NCBI GenBank assembly: GCA_905250025.1
Contig: CAJNOJ010000054.1
Span: forward strand, 62,001-126,000
Length of the DNA: 64,000 bases
Source of the DNA: Adineta ricciae
Lineage: Eukaryota > Rotifera > Eurotatoria > Adinetida > Adinetidae
Reading direction: 5' to 3'
In this document: piece by piece, positions 13,220-23,768 of the stretch
Numbering within the stretch: position 1 is the first letter of the stretch
How the letters are laid out: each line of letters begins with the position of its first letter
Notes under the pieces: model-generated
Seen by the model: only the letters and a program-made list of their open reading frames with translations
Database searches by the model: none
What the model was told of the DNA's origin: nothing
Program-made: the position numbers and the translations under genes

Positions 13220-13634
13220 AATTCACGACAAAGACTTGCATCACCCGTCCATAATCTATCTTATATTCATCTTCAAATCATCTCGATAAACTCCTCTGAT
13301 ACGCTGAATCAGCAGAATAAATATACGCATATATCGATAGTCCAGTGGCATGTGTCATGAGAAGCATCTCTTGTAATTTGTCATATTAAAAGAACCTTGA
13401 ACATACTCAGATCTTTTTCCTCTGAAATTATCTCGTGCTTTATGTCTGTTTCTGACAAACTCCAATTGAAACAATGGTGCTAGGAAAATTCTATTTTGTA
13501 CTTAACATTCAAACTTGTGCCACTCTTTTGTCAGTTCTGGATTTGAAAACTCCCTGTTGTTCTTTCGGATTATAAAAAAGCTAGACTAAAGAAGAAAAAT
13601 CGTCTTCATTCATTCTGAACACGATACAGCTAAA
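13220..13634. other. Intergenic
   Basis: Non-coding spacer between the defensin-like gene and the first GPCR. It should hold the 3' end of one and the promoter of the other. No other feature was recognised. Confidence 0.4.
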
Positions 13635-14663
13635 ATGTCCTCATCGACTATTGAGTATTATACGTTCGTTTCTCAACAAATCATCATCTTCTTCGGTATA
13701 CCAATTCTTATCGCCGGTGTCATTGGGAGCGTTTGCAATCTGGTTGTGTTTCTCAGTTTAAAAACCTTCCGCGAAAATGCATGTGCATTCTATTTAACTG
13801 TCATGACTGCAGTCGATCTTGGCCAATTGGTCACTGGTCTTCTGTCACGTATATTAATCAGCGGTTTTGCAGTTGATTGGACAATCTCTTCAGTTGTCTA
13901 CTGTAAATTCCGTGCTTATTGTTTTCAATTCTTCGCCCTGACCTCGTATATTTGTATGTGCTTGGCATCCATCAATCAATTTCTCGCAACTTGTTCGAAT
14001 ATGTTTTTGCAAAATCTCAGTAACATTAAACTAGCCCATCGAATCGTTTCGGCTTTTGTTTGTCTGTGGCTTGTGCATGGAATTCTGTACCTGGTTTATT
14101 ACAATCTTATTCCATTAGAAAGCACTGAAATTGTAACATGTGACAGCTGGAACATCGCTGTCAGAAATTATCATGCCATCGGAGTTACGATTATATATGG
14201 AAGTGTGTTACCGGTCTCGATCAACAGCGTATTCGGATTTTTAGCGTATCGGAATATTCATCAGTTCGATCGACGAACAACGCCGCTTGCTCAGCGTGAG
14301 CTGGATAAACAGTTAACATTGATCATTTTCATTCAATTTATCTATCATCTGGTTTCGACAATTCCTTATTTGATAGTGACAATCATTTCGCAGATAGGGA
14401 TCATTAACGTTGATCCGATTCGCGAAGTCCAAATGCAGCTTGCCACTTCTGCAAGTTTGTGTATTTATTACTTAAATTACGCTGTAAGTTGAGTGAATTC
14501 GATGAGCTAGACGTTTATTTTTGTCATTTAGATTCCGTTTTACATGTATATCATTGTTTCGACACGCTTTCGTCGACAATTTCTTTATGTCTTCTTCGAA
14601 ATTTATGCAAATAAATGGCGACAACGAATGCCAAATGGCAATCAAGTCATACCAGAAGCATAG
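13635..14663 (+). CDS. Rhodopsin-like GPCR, bdelloid expanded family, copy 1
   Basis: Two exons encode about 326 residues. The first runs from the ATG at 13635 to a donor after 'YYLNYA'. A short intron follows, and the second exon starts with 'IPFYMYIIVSTRFRRQF' and ends at the TAG at 14661. Seven hydrophobic segments are visible. TM1 has a GxxxN-like 'GSVCNLVVFLSL'. Cysteines in 'VVYCKFRAYC' and 'IVTCDSW' would form the TM3-ECL2 disulfide. The region equivalent to E/DRY reads 'SINQFLATC', where the neighbouring paralogue has 'TIDQYLATC', so the acidic residue is Asn here. The sequence resembles large lineage-specific GPCR sets of bdelloids. The ligand is unknown. The next gene is a tandem duplicate with the same intron position. 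Confidence 0.8.
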
Positions 14664-14934
14664 ATCACATCCAATCAAATTGACATTAACGAAGAACAGT
14701 TTATCTGTGCATAAGACTTTTAATTAAGAAAAAGAAATAAATCCTTATCTTTTCTCTCACATGATTTCTCGTTTTGATGATCAATTAACAGAAGAAAACA
14801 ACCTATTTTTAGCCGTAATGACTCTCTCTAATTAATCCTAAGTCTAAAGAGTGAAAATTCTACATTTATTCACACGAGTCTACGTGTATGTGAATAAGAT
14901 TCACAAAAGACGATAAAGAAGTTGTTTGAGTAGA
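14664..14934. other. Spacer between GPCR paralogues with poly(A) signal
   Basis: AATAAA at 14736-14741 probably ends the first receptor transcript. The rest should be promoter of the second receptor. Confidence 0.45.
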
Positions 14935-15952
14935 ATGACTTCTTCAGTAGCTTCATCATTGATTCTTGCTGCACAACAAGCGACTATTTACTTTGGAATT
15001 CCGATTCTTATCGCTGGTGTCACTGGAAATTTCCTGAATCTTGTCGTGTTTCTTAGTTTGAGAACATTTCGACAAAGTTCTTGTGCGTTTTATCTCACCG
15101 CCATGTCTTTTCTTAATATCGGTCAATTAATATCGGGTTTACTCACTCGAATCATTATTAATGGTTACCAAAATGATTGGATCAATTCATCGGCATTTTA
15201 TTGTAAATTTCGATCGTATTCTCTTATTGTTAGTGCATTGATTTCGTTAACATGTATGTGTTTAGCAACAATTGATCAATATCTCGCAACATGTCCGAGG
15301 ACTCGCTGGCAAAGATGGAGTCATATTAAAGTTGCGCATAGAGTTACGATCATTTCAGTACTGATTTGGATACTTTATGGAATTCCTTTTTTTATTTATA
15401 ATAATTTAATCTATTCACCGATCACTAATCGAATGATATGTGTCTCGTCAATGACAACATTTTATTATTATTATGCCTATTCGTTTGTCTGGGTTTTTGG
15501 TGGAATGTTACCGATCTTTGTTAATGCTTTGTTCGGTCTGTTGGCTTATTGCAATGTTCAGCAGATGCATCGACGAACAGTACCCTTTATTCGACGAGAA
15601 TTGGACAAACAATTGACAGTGATTGTACTTATACAAGTTGTATATACATTTGTCGCGATTATTCCGTATATTATTGTGACAATCATCATTTTGGATTCTA
15701 TGAGTGGCAATGACGATGTCTGGCAAGCAAAAATACAACTCGCAACTTCGATAACCACTTGTCTCTATTATCTATATTTTTCCGTAAGTTTCGAGACAAA
15801 ATTGCCAGGTTAACACTGTTCTTTTGCTTTGATAGAGCCCATTTTATATGTACATCTGTGTGTCGCAGCGATTCCGTCATCAATTTATTCATGTGTTTTT
15901 CAAAATATACATCCAAAGATGGCACCGACCACGAATTAATACAATACATTGA
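14935..15952 (+). CDS. Rhodopsin-like GPCR, bdelloid expanded family, copy 2
   Basis: The ATG at 14935 gives 'MTSSVASSLILAAQQ'; the frame stays open upstream but without an ATG. Exon 1 ends after 'LYYLYFS'. A short intron of about 50 nt follows, then exon 2 'SPFYMYICVSQRFRHQF' to the TGA at 15950-15952. The receptor is about 320 residues with seven TM segments. TM3 carries 'TIDQYLATC', and Cys residues in 'AFYCKFRSY' and 'NRMICVSS' suit the conserved disulfide. Identity with the upstream receptor is clear along the whole length (for example 'FGIPILIAGV' and 'RRELDKQLT'), so this is a tandem duplication. The ligand is unknown; peptide or small chemosensory ligands are both possible. Its 3' end converges on the cyclophilin gene. 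Confidence 0.82.
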
Positions 15953-16029
15953 AACAAATCTATTCTCTGTGTCATATGCTGAAGTAAAATATGCATTTCT
16001 TGATATGTTCTACTGAATTGGTTGAATGT

Positions 16030-16035
16030 TTTATT
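16030..16035 (-). terminator. Poly(A) signal AATAAA of cyclophilin gene
   Basis: TTTATT on the plus strand, about 37 nt after the cyclophilin TAA on the reverse strand. Confidence 0.5.
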
Positions 16036-16058
16036 TCATTTCAAAACAAAACACGACA

Positions 16059-16064
16059 AATAAA
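16059..16064 (+). terminator. Poly(A) signal AATAAA of GPCR copy 2
   Basis: AATAAA about 107 nt after the stop of GPCR copy 2. It lies past the AATAAA of the convergent cyclophilin gene (16035-16030), so the two 3' UTRs probably overlap in antisense. Confidence 0.5.
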
Positions 16065-16071
16065 AGTGAAA

Positions 16072-16917
16072 TTAATCGACTATAATGTCTTCACCTGTGA
16101 AAAGATCTTCTGGTGAAAGATCATATCGCGGATTGACTTCTTTGGCAAAGCCATGAAGAATACCAATATATTTTTGGGGTAAAGATGTACCGGGATATGT
16201 GTCGATTTCTCCCAATTGTTGGACAAAATCCATACCTTGAAGAACACGACCGAAAACAACGTGGTGACCATCAAGCCAACGAGCCGGAACTAAAGTGATG
16301 AACCATTGTGAACCATTGGTATCTTTGCCATAGCTAAAACAAAGTTTTTCTCTACGAGAAATATCAAACTTTCGTATTTACTTCGCCATGGAAACCCATC
16401 CACCAGATCGATGACTGAGAATGAAGTTTTCATCGACAAATTTTGTACCGTAAATGCTCACACCTAGGAATCAATATAGAATTTGCTTTTCATATATTTT
16501 GTATCTTACTTCCGGTTCCATCACGATTGAGAAAATCGCCTGTTTGCACACAGAAATCTTTCACGACACGATGAAATGGTGAGTTGTCAAAGGTGAAGTT
16601 TGTCTAAAACAAATCCAAAATTCCATAAAAAAACATCGAATAAGATTCTCAAATCTTACACCATCTCGAACAACTCCATTTGAAATTGTCACAAAGTTCA
16701 ACACCGTCATTGGAACAATCTCACCGAAAAGTCCGATAACAATTTTTCCACGAGACAAGATTTCCGTTGCATGAATATTCTCCTTGACAATCACCTCGAA
16801 GACTGCTTCGTGAGTTATTGTGTATCGTGCAGGAGGAGGTGTGCTAGCTGCACCATAAACGTATCCATTTGCTAAGCATAAGGCGATAAGAGCGGCGAAA
16901 ACGACTTGATTGGCCAT
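16072..16917 (-). CDS. Secretory-pathway cyclophilin, peptidyl-prolyl cis-trans isomerase
   Basis: Four exons give about 230 residues from the ATG at 16917 to the TAA at 16072. The first 25 residues ('[22 protein letters not shown]') form a signal peptide, so the enzyme enters the ER or is secreted. The cyclophilin core follows: '[19 protein letters not shown]', '[20 protein letters not shown]' with the catalytic Arg and the Phe/Gln pair, '[20 protein letters not shown]', '[16 protein letters not shown]' with the Trp linked to cyclosporin binding, and '[14 protein letters not shown]'. Two differences from typical cyclophilin A are the 'GSQWF' in place of GSQFF and a C-terminal extension after '[11 protein letters not shown]' without an obvious KDEL-type retention signal. 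The role would be folding of secretory proteins. The 3' end overlaps GPCR copy 2. Confidence 0.9.
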
Positions 16918-17123
16918 GTTCGAAGTTTTGTATGAGATTTGTTTCGGCAAAAACCATGATTTTATATACTGAGCGTTTCGGTTAGGATTTGCAATTCAAA
17001 TACGTTTGATCAATGCCCATCTGTGACAATGTTTTCATACGTGTCTTCAATGCCACGTCAGCACAAGGACAACTCACGATGGAACATGCATTGTTGGTCA
17101 ACAGATTTTCAAATGCTAATGAA

Positions 17124-17807
17124 TCAAGGAAACCAACTGGTTTTAGAGTGATTTGTGTCGATGATCGAGTGTCGGAGAGAAAGTCCGAATACCAGTAGGA
17201 CTAAAGACCAACAGCAGATTGTCCGAAAGAGATGTGAGGTGATTTGTTCGCTTATTATCATCGAGTGATTCGCCGTGCTTTGTTCTTGGAAATTTTCATT
17301 GATTTTTATCAATAGAAATTCAATCCTTTTATGGATAATTTCTAAATTGGTGAATAAATCCAATCGTAGATAAACAAACCGACTTTCTAATTCGGAATTC
17401 GTACAGATTCTTCGATATTGTCTGCATAGAATACAATCGATACTTAATTTATGTAAATAATGAAAGATTCGTCGGTAATATTTCTTCTCATGACGAAGAA
17501 AATACTCCAAATGATCAAAATCTTCATAGCACACATCCACATTCTCATCAATCGTATAACATCGTCGTAAAAGAGATCTCCAAACATTAAAATACATCTT
17601 TTGAAAGTCATTTTTATAATAAACATTCAAATCCTTGATAATTATGGATAGACGTTCAACAACCGTGACATATTTCCTTGATGAAACCTGATTCAATGAA
17701 TGAACTTGTGTCAATTGACATTCGAATTGATATAATTGATTGAGGAAAAGATTTGTGTCGATACAAAAGCGAACTAGTTGTAATAGACAACAATTGAAAT
17801 TATCCAT
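17124..17807 (-). CDS. Orphan helical protein with C-terminal membrane anchor
   Basis: A single uninterrupted frame of 227 codons runs from the ATG at 17807. I do not recognise the family. It is rich in Leu, Tyr, Cys and basic residues with predicted long amphipathic helices (for example 'SRKYVTVVERLSIIIKDLN' and 'FFLRHEKKYYRRIF'-like segments). A hydrophobic segment near the end ('ICCWSLVLLVFGLSL') is followed by a short polar tail, which suggests a tail-anchored membrane protein. It lies on the same strand between CHCHD2/10 and cyclophilin, about 207 nt from each, but an AATAAA upstream argues against a shared transcript. The lack of introns is unusual for a gene this size here. Chance is unlikely at this length in AT-rich DNA. 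Confidence 0.55.
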   Translation of the reverse strand: MDNFNCCLLQLVRFCIDTNLFLNQLYQFECQLTQVHSLNQVSSRKYVTVVERLSIIIKDLNVYYKNDFQKMYFNVWRSLLRRCYTIDENVDVCYEDFDHLEYFLRHEKKYYRRIFHYLHKLSIDCILCRQYRRICTNSELESRFVYLRLDLFTNLEIIHKRIEFLLIKINENFQEQSTANHSMIISEQITSHLFRTICCWSLVLLVFGLSLRHSIIDTNHSKTSWFP

Positions 17808-17867
17808 ACGAGTGAGTGGCGCTCGGAATGCGATAATTAAAGCATTTAATCAATGTTTTCAATGGTT

Positions 17868-17873
17868 TTTATT
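17868..17873 (-). terminator. Poly(A) signal AATAAA of CHCHD2/10-like gene
   Basis: TTTATT on the plus strand, about 140 nt beyond the stop at 18015. It separates this transcript from the orphan gene downstream. Confidence 0.4.
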
Positions 17874-18014
17874 GGAGTTTTAGAAGAAAAAAGTTACAGA
17901 AAAAGGAAAGAAACTAATTTCGACCAGAATAGAATCGAACGCGAGTTTGGAAACAGAATAACTACTGGGAGGGAAGGTGCATGTTGATTAACATATTCCA
18001 TCTTGTGTTGTTAT

Positions 18015-18684
18015 TCAAAGTGTAGCTAAAGAAAAAAGATATTAACATGAAAAAATGACGAACTACACAGCATAACGTACCAGTGTTACTATGAAAGCGT
18101 TGACATTCCTTGAAAACACAAAGAAAATAAGCAATGAATAAGAAATTACAGTAAAGTTTTACTTTTAATGCTTCCCAAAAACCTTGGCATTGTGAAGAAT
18201 CACCACCACTTTGGTCTAAACATTTCATAAATTCCTTTTGATATAAATTACATCGTTCAGTAGAGTATCGCTCATTAGGTGCTTGATAGAGTTGTTGAGC
18301 ATTTGGGCCACTTGCTTCTTGTGTAGCAGCTGGTTGATCATTTCCACGAAATCCACCTACAAACAAACAAACATGCACATCATTACATCACCTAAAAGAC
18401 TGTGAAAATTTTACCAGTAATAGCAGCACCAATGGTATGACCGACAGCTGAGCCAACAGCTACACCACCGGCTGTAGCAGCCATTTGACCGAATAGACCA
18501 GGTTGACGTCCTTGTGGAGCCATAACTGGTGCTGGAGCAGCTGGAGGTGGAGGTGCAACAGCACGAGTTGGAGGCGGAGGAGGAGCACTAAAACTTACAA
18601 TTCAACAAAATCGTTTTCAAAAGATGAAAATACCTACCGACTGGGAGACGATGAACGCATACCACCACCGGATCGACGAGGCAT
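18015..18684 (-). CDS. CHCHD2/CHCHD10-like twin-CX9C mitochondrial protein
   Basis: Five exons encode about 155 residues. The N-terminus '[16 protein letters not shown]' is basic and Ser-rich, as in CHCHD2, and is followed by Pro/Ala repeats. A Gly/Ala-rich helix follows ('[20 protein letters not shown]'), which is the most conserved block of CHCHD2/10. The C-terminal CHCH domain has two exact CX9C pairs: '[11 protein letters not shown]' and '[11 protein letters not shown]', the second split by an intron. Family members sit in the mitochondrial intermembrane space, are imported through Mia40 oxidation, and act with MICOS and respiratory-chain regulation. The short last exons give the C-terminus 'FHSNTATL'. 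It lies head to head with Nup160 across 509 nt. Confidence 0.88.
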
Positions 18685-19193
18685 TTTCACTGTATGTATA
18701 TAACGAAGAAAGAAATCTGGAATAAAATGAAATATTTCGAGTTATTTATACGAAAGAAAAGTAAAGGAACATTCTTAGCAGCGATCAGTTAGTCAGATGA
18801 TTAAGAATAAACAAATAAGTGCAAAAAGGTAATATTCTGATGTGATGCAACGCTTATGGAAGACAACTTGCATCTGACTCATGTCCCGATCCGAACCGAT
18901 CTGATCTATTTGTCTTTTATATCCAAAATGTGCACTCCCCATTATTTATTTACCAGAATGTTCTTCACCCTTTTCGAACCTTTGAAAAATTTTGCGATAA
19001 AACTATTAAGAAAAATGAATAAAAAATATTTTTATCAAAAGAAATAATAAAATATTATATAATCTATTGGAATCCATTCTTTCATCAAGGAGGCAACGTG
19101 CTCGATTCTGATTGGATGAAATTTTCTTTGAATAATTCCCTCAAATTGAAATTAAGAAAGATTTCTCGTTCAGTGTAAAAAAAACACCAAATC
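18685..19193. promoter_or_regulatory. Shared upstream region of CHCHD2/10-like and Nup160 genes
   Basis: A divergent intergenic region of 509 nt. 'ACATACAG' just before the CHCHD2/10 ATG may be a splice or trans-splice acceptor. No other coding content was seen. Confidence 0.35.
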
Positions 19194-22100
19194 ATGACTA
19201 CAAGTTCATCAATAACTTCAAATACGCAGCATATCGCCACTCTACTTGATGATCTGCTTACTTGGCGAACAATTGGTCATAAACATACAGGTAGATTTGA
19301 CTTTCTTAGAAAGAAAGATTCTATGGGTAAAGTTTTCTAATTTAGATGTACGGGAAACAACGAACGTTCAACCACATGGCGGTGCTTGGATGCCAGCGGA
19401 TCGTTCATTCGATCGAATTCTTTTCTGGTAAGTTGAACTTTTTATTGTTATCCACTTAAAATCTTCTCTTTTCAGGCGCACAATCGAAAACAATGCTTTT
19501 CAGCTGTTCGAATATTCCATGTCGCGAAATCTCTTACAAAACGCACTTCAAATTCAATTTGATTCAGCAACAACTGTTCTACCAAATGTTTTTATTGTTG
19601 AATTACCTGAACAACATCAAATCTGTCTCATGTTTGTCACACATCTTGGCATTTATCGTTGGAGGCTCAAACATCCTATCCTATCCACCACCGGTCAATT
19701 AGTACGTCACTATATTCCGATATTTTGCCTTTTAAAAACTTTAAATTCACCTCTTTCCTTAGGATCAACCGCAATCGATACTTGCTGATATCACCGATGA
19801 TTATTTGAATAGTCGAAATCATTTTTATAAATGTGACTTACAATTGTATACTCAAGTGACTTGTTCTTATACAAATGAATATCTGATCTATGCGTTATAC
19901 AATGAATTAGAAACAATTATTTTTCGATTTGACAATCAAGATTATTTGAGTAAGCAGTTGATTTGATTTCATCAACATAGTCTTTCTTTCGTCTCTTCAG
20001 ATTCTCCACAACAATTAGTTTTTCCAAAAAGACAAACATCTGGTTTATTCAATTTCCTGTGGAATCCAAAGTAAATCCATTACGAAAATCTCGACTATCG
20101 CTTAACTTTCAATTCTCTTCTAGTAAATCAGTTACATCTACTCAACCAAATCAACCATTGATTGCTGGTCAAACAACGATCGTTTACAACACCATGACAA
20201 TGACAGTGATTCTTTATGATAGTGGCTTAATGCGATTTCTTTCTGATCAAGTAACTCACAACATCTAAACCAAAAATTTGTATCAAATCAGTTTTCTTTT
20301 AGCTTGATACTGTTCTTCATGAACATAATCTATTCGTTGATCTTCCTCGTTCATCATCGAAACTTCCGACGAAAATTTTTCTCGATTATTGTCAATATGA
20401 AACCATATCTGATGAACTTATCACTCGTCTCTTCATCGTTCTTGATTCAACTGATCTTCTCCATCTGCTTATCTACGAATTTCAATATGATTCTAATGAC
20501 AATTTCCGTCTATCACTTTATCAAAACAAAACTTATACAAAAAGCACTCGATCTACCGATCATTCACATTTACCACATGGCTCATCATTAACATCGATCA
20601 CTTGTACAAACGATCGAATTCTTCTTCATCTATTAAGCAATCAAAATCGTTCGATTCTTCTCTTCAGCCCATACGATGTCAAAGAAAGTCATGAAGAAGA
20701 GTTCATTCAATTACCGATGGACTCCAGTGGAATTTATTTAAATGATGACTCAACAACGATCGATGAGATTGAGAGAAGATTGAACTCACCGGGTCAATTT
20801 ACGATTGATATGATCAAAGATGCACTTTGGATTACGTTTAATTTTAACCTCGATGAATATAATCAATCATGTACTTCGTTAACGCAGATTCTTCAGCAAT
20901 TGCCAGCGAATCTACAAAATTTGGTATGTTGAGAGACTTGAGAAAAAAAAAATGAAAACATCGGGATTTTGTATTTTTAGTGTAATGAGCATTGCGATGA
21001 AAATTCCATTCAGAATGAAGATCGTCTACAAATTCTGACAAAATTTTGGCAAAATTTATATAGTACATTAATTGATCTTCGGGCACAAGCATTAGTTCTA
21101 TACGGCTGTCGAATCTTCGACGAACGACAGTTGATCATCATTATTCATAAAGTAATTTCTAAAATTTTCCTCTTGAATCCTTCATCGTTTGTTTTCTAGG
21201 CGGCGATTTCGTTGTATTCAATGACAAAAGTATCATCATCTACCAGTGCGAGATATTCTCGTAAGTGAAATTCATTTAACAACTATCGACGATTCTTGTT
21301 TCTCTCTAAAGGCTATGTTAAAGATATCGAATCGTTGCTAAAAGCTTCGGACAATGAAATAATTGCTCAAATTGATGATGAGACGCTCGATACTACTTCA
21401 ACAAATTCACAGTAAGAGAAACATCACGAGCAAGAAATCGAAACTGTTGTTTGAATTTCCTAGACAATTAACTCGCATTCATAAACATTTGGATCCAGTT
21501 GTAAATAACGATCAATTAACAGAAGTATTCCGATCGATGTATGATAAACATTCGACGAAAAACAATGTCAATGAGATTAATAACAATGTATTTGGATCGA
21601 AAATTGCACGTCGATTGTTAGTTCTGGTCTTTGCTCAATCATGTTACGAAAAGATTCACGATATTGAACAGTTAGACAAACTACTTCATTTAACATTTCG
21701 ATCAAATCAAGTAATTTTGTCAAAAGAGAAGACAATGTAATAAAATTGTTGCTTTAGATTCGAATTAGTTCGCATCGAAAAGACAAACTTCAAGATCAAA
21801 TTCTGCCGTATTTACAAGATCTATTACGAATTTATCAAACACTTCTCTGGGTATCTTCATGTGGAATCGAATCATCGTCATTAACAGTCGACGATCGGTA
21901 AGAAGAAATTGATTAATTTAAGTATTATTCAATGCTTGTATGAACCTTTTTTAGTGACCTTTTCATTGAAAATCTGGTTTATCAACAAGCACAACAACGA
22001 TATAAAGCTCGCATCGGAAACCAATCGTTACTCGAACAACTTTTACTCGATATATTTCCTCAGGAACAAACACCACCCGACGCAGATAATTGGTTTCAAA

Positions 22101-23679
22101 TTCTATACAATTCAGTCGAAAATCTCTTTACTCTTCTGTATAACAAACACACTTCCTTTTCGATTTCAACGAATTATCTTTATCTTAATTCTATTTTAGC
22201 TGGCCAAGTAACGATTTCCTCATTACTTATTTACCCAGTCGACATCAATGGACAATTCTCGATCATTACTGCGGAAAATTGTCTTGGTTTAAAGAATTGA
22301 ATTCTGCTAGGTAAAGTTTTTCGATTGAGAAAAGAAACTCACAACGTGGTTTTTCTTTCTAGACAATTCTTCCATGCTTTGACATTCTATCGATCGGGTA
22401 CAAATATCGAGACAGCAACGAGATATTTAGCAGCTGGACTGAAAGATCTTCACACAGATCCATTGTTAATGAAAATGTTCGCAAAACAAGCACTTCCGGA
22501 ACTGTTTTATATTGAATGGGTTTGTTTGTTGTTTTAATGAAGAGTTCGCAAAGATAAATGATTGTTTTAGATTCGAGAGTATTTGAAATATTTTGGACAA
22601 GGTCAACATGTTGCTTCGTTTCTTCATCAATCTCTACAAAGTTCTTATACCAATGAAATCCGGGTGAGTTTCGTCCTTCTTCAACACAAAAGAAACATTT
22701 TTGTTCGTAGGCATTAATCATCAAAGAATTATTCAAAACAAGTATTGAATTGAAAAACTTCGATGATGCGTTTTGGTGTATCCAGAATACGAATGATTAT
22801 TTCAGGTTTGTCTTAACTAGTCAGTATTTCACAAAGACGAATCATTTGATTTTAGTCAAAAACAATTTACGTTCGAATATGCATCAGCCATATGTTCCTT
22901 AACTAATGATCAATCGTTGTATCGTCTTCAAACACTTCTTCAATATCAACGTGATAAATTAGATTGTGTGGATTTCGAATTATTAGCATATCTTGAACGC
23001 ACATGTGTGGAAAATCAACCTATTCAAACATCTCAAGTATTTGCATTGTATGAAGTATACAAAACGATGAAATTACCGTTGAAGAGTATGTCATGATCTT
23101 GTGAGATAGACATCAAGGTTATGCAAATGTTTTGTTTTAGTGGCGCAAATCATGTATCATTATGGTTGTTCGATAACTGATGTTAAAGAGCAAAAACATG
23201 TTTTACAATTAGCTTTCAATGCTTTGTCATCTGTCCCAACCAGTCATGATTCAACGGATCAATTATTCACCTATCCGATAAACTGCGAATATAATGTAAA
23301 GTACAAATTTTGTCTGGTTCTCTCTTGAAAACGTTTTTTTTTCCAATGAATAGTCATTAACACCTCTACATGCAGATCATAATTGTTCACGATTGATCGG
23401 AATCGATGAATGTCGGCAAAAACTCGCTATCATTTCAGCTATTTGCACATTGAAAAGCAATCGTTCATCCTCCACTGTTCAAGTTACAGATACCATGCAT
23501 CCTACGCAATTAAGTGGTCTATTAACAAAGTATCATTATGAGAAAGAAGCTCAACAATTACTTGATGCCTTTCAAATCAATCGTTCGTCGATGTATGTCA
23601 TTCATTAGGATATGGAAAATTGAATTCTACTATTTGTTATTATATTTTTCTTTATGTTATATTAAAATCTAGAAAATAG
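19194..23679 (+). CDS. NUP160: Nuclear pore complex protein Nup160
   Basis: More than 20 small exons give roughly 1,100 residues. Landmarks shared with Nup160 are an early beta-propeller segment ('FDRILFWRTIENNAFQLFE', 'VLPNVFIVEL', 'LGIYRWRLKHP'), 'LNSPGQFTIDMIKDALW' at the start of the helical domain, and 'TLLWPSNDF' followed by 'FFHALTFYRSG'. Nup160 is the largest arm of the Y-shaped Nup107-160 scaffold of the nuclear pore. The last exons are 'QLSGLLTKYHYEKEAQQLL...' and, after a 65-nt intron, a tiny exon ending in TAG at 23679. The protein therefore stops about where the human one enters its final alpha-helical tail; some 200 C-terminal residues seem to be absent. The next gene ends on the opposite strand 89 nt later, so the missing part is not downstream. 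Identity is secure; exact exon ends are approximate. Confidence 0.85.
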
Positions 23680-23768
23680 ACAGCATAAGCGAAATGATTT
23701 GTCGCCAAGTTTCGATTGGTATACATATTTAGATAAAAATAAAAAAAAACAATTTGAAAATAATACGA

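Noticed and set aside
14926-14934. Upstream extension of GPCR copy 2 from a TTG codon
   Set aside because: An ATG at 14935 in the same frame is the natural eukaryotic start.
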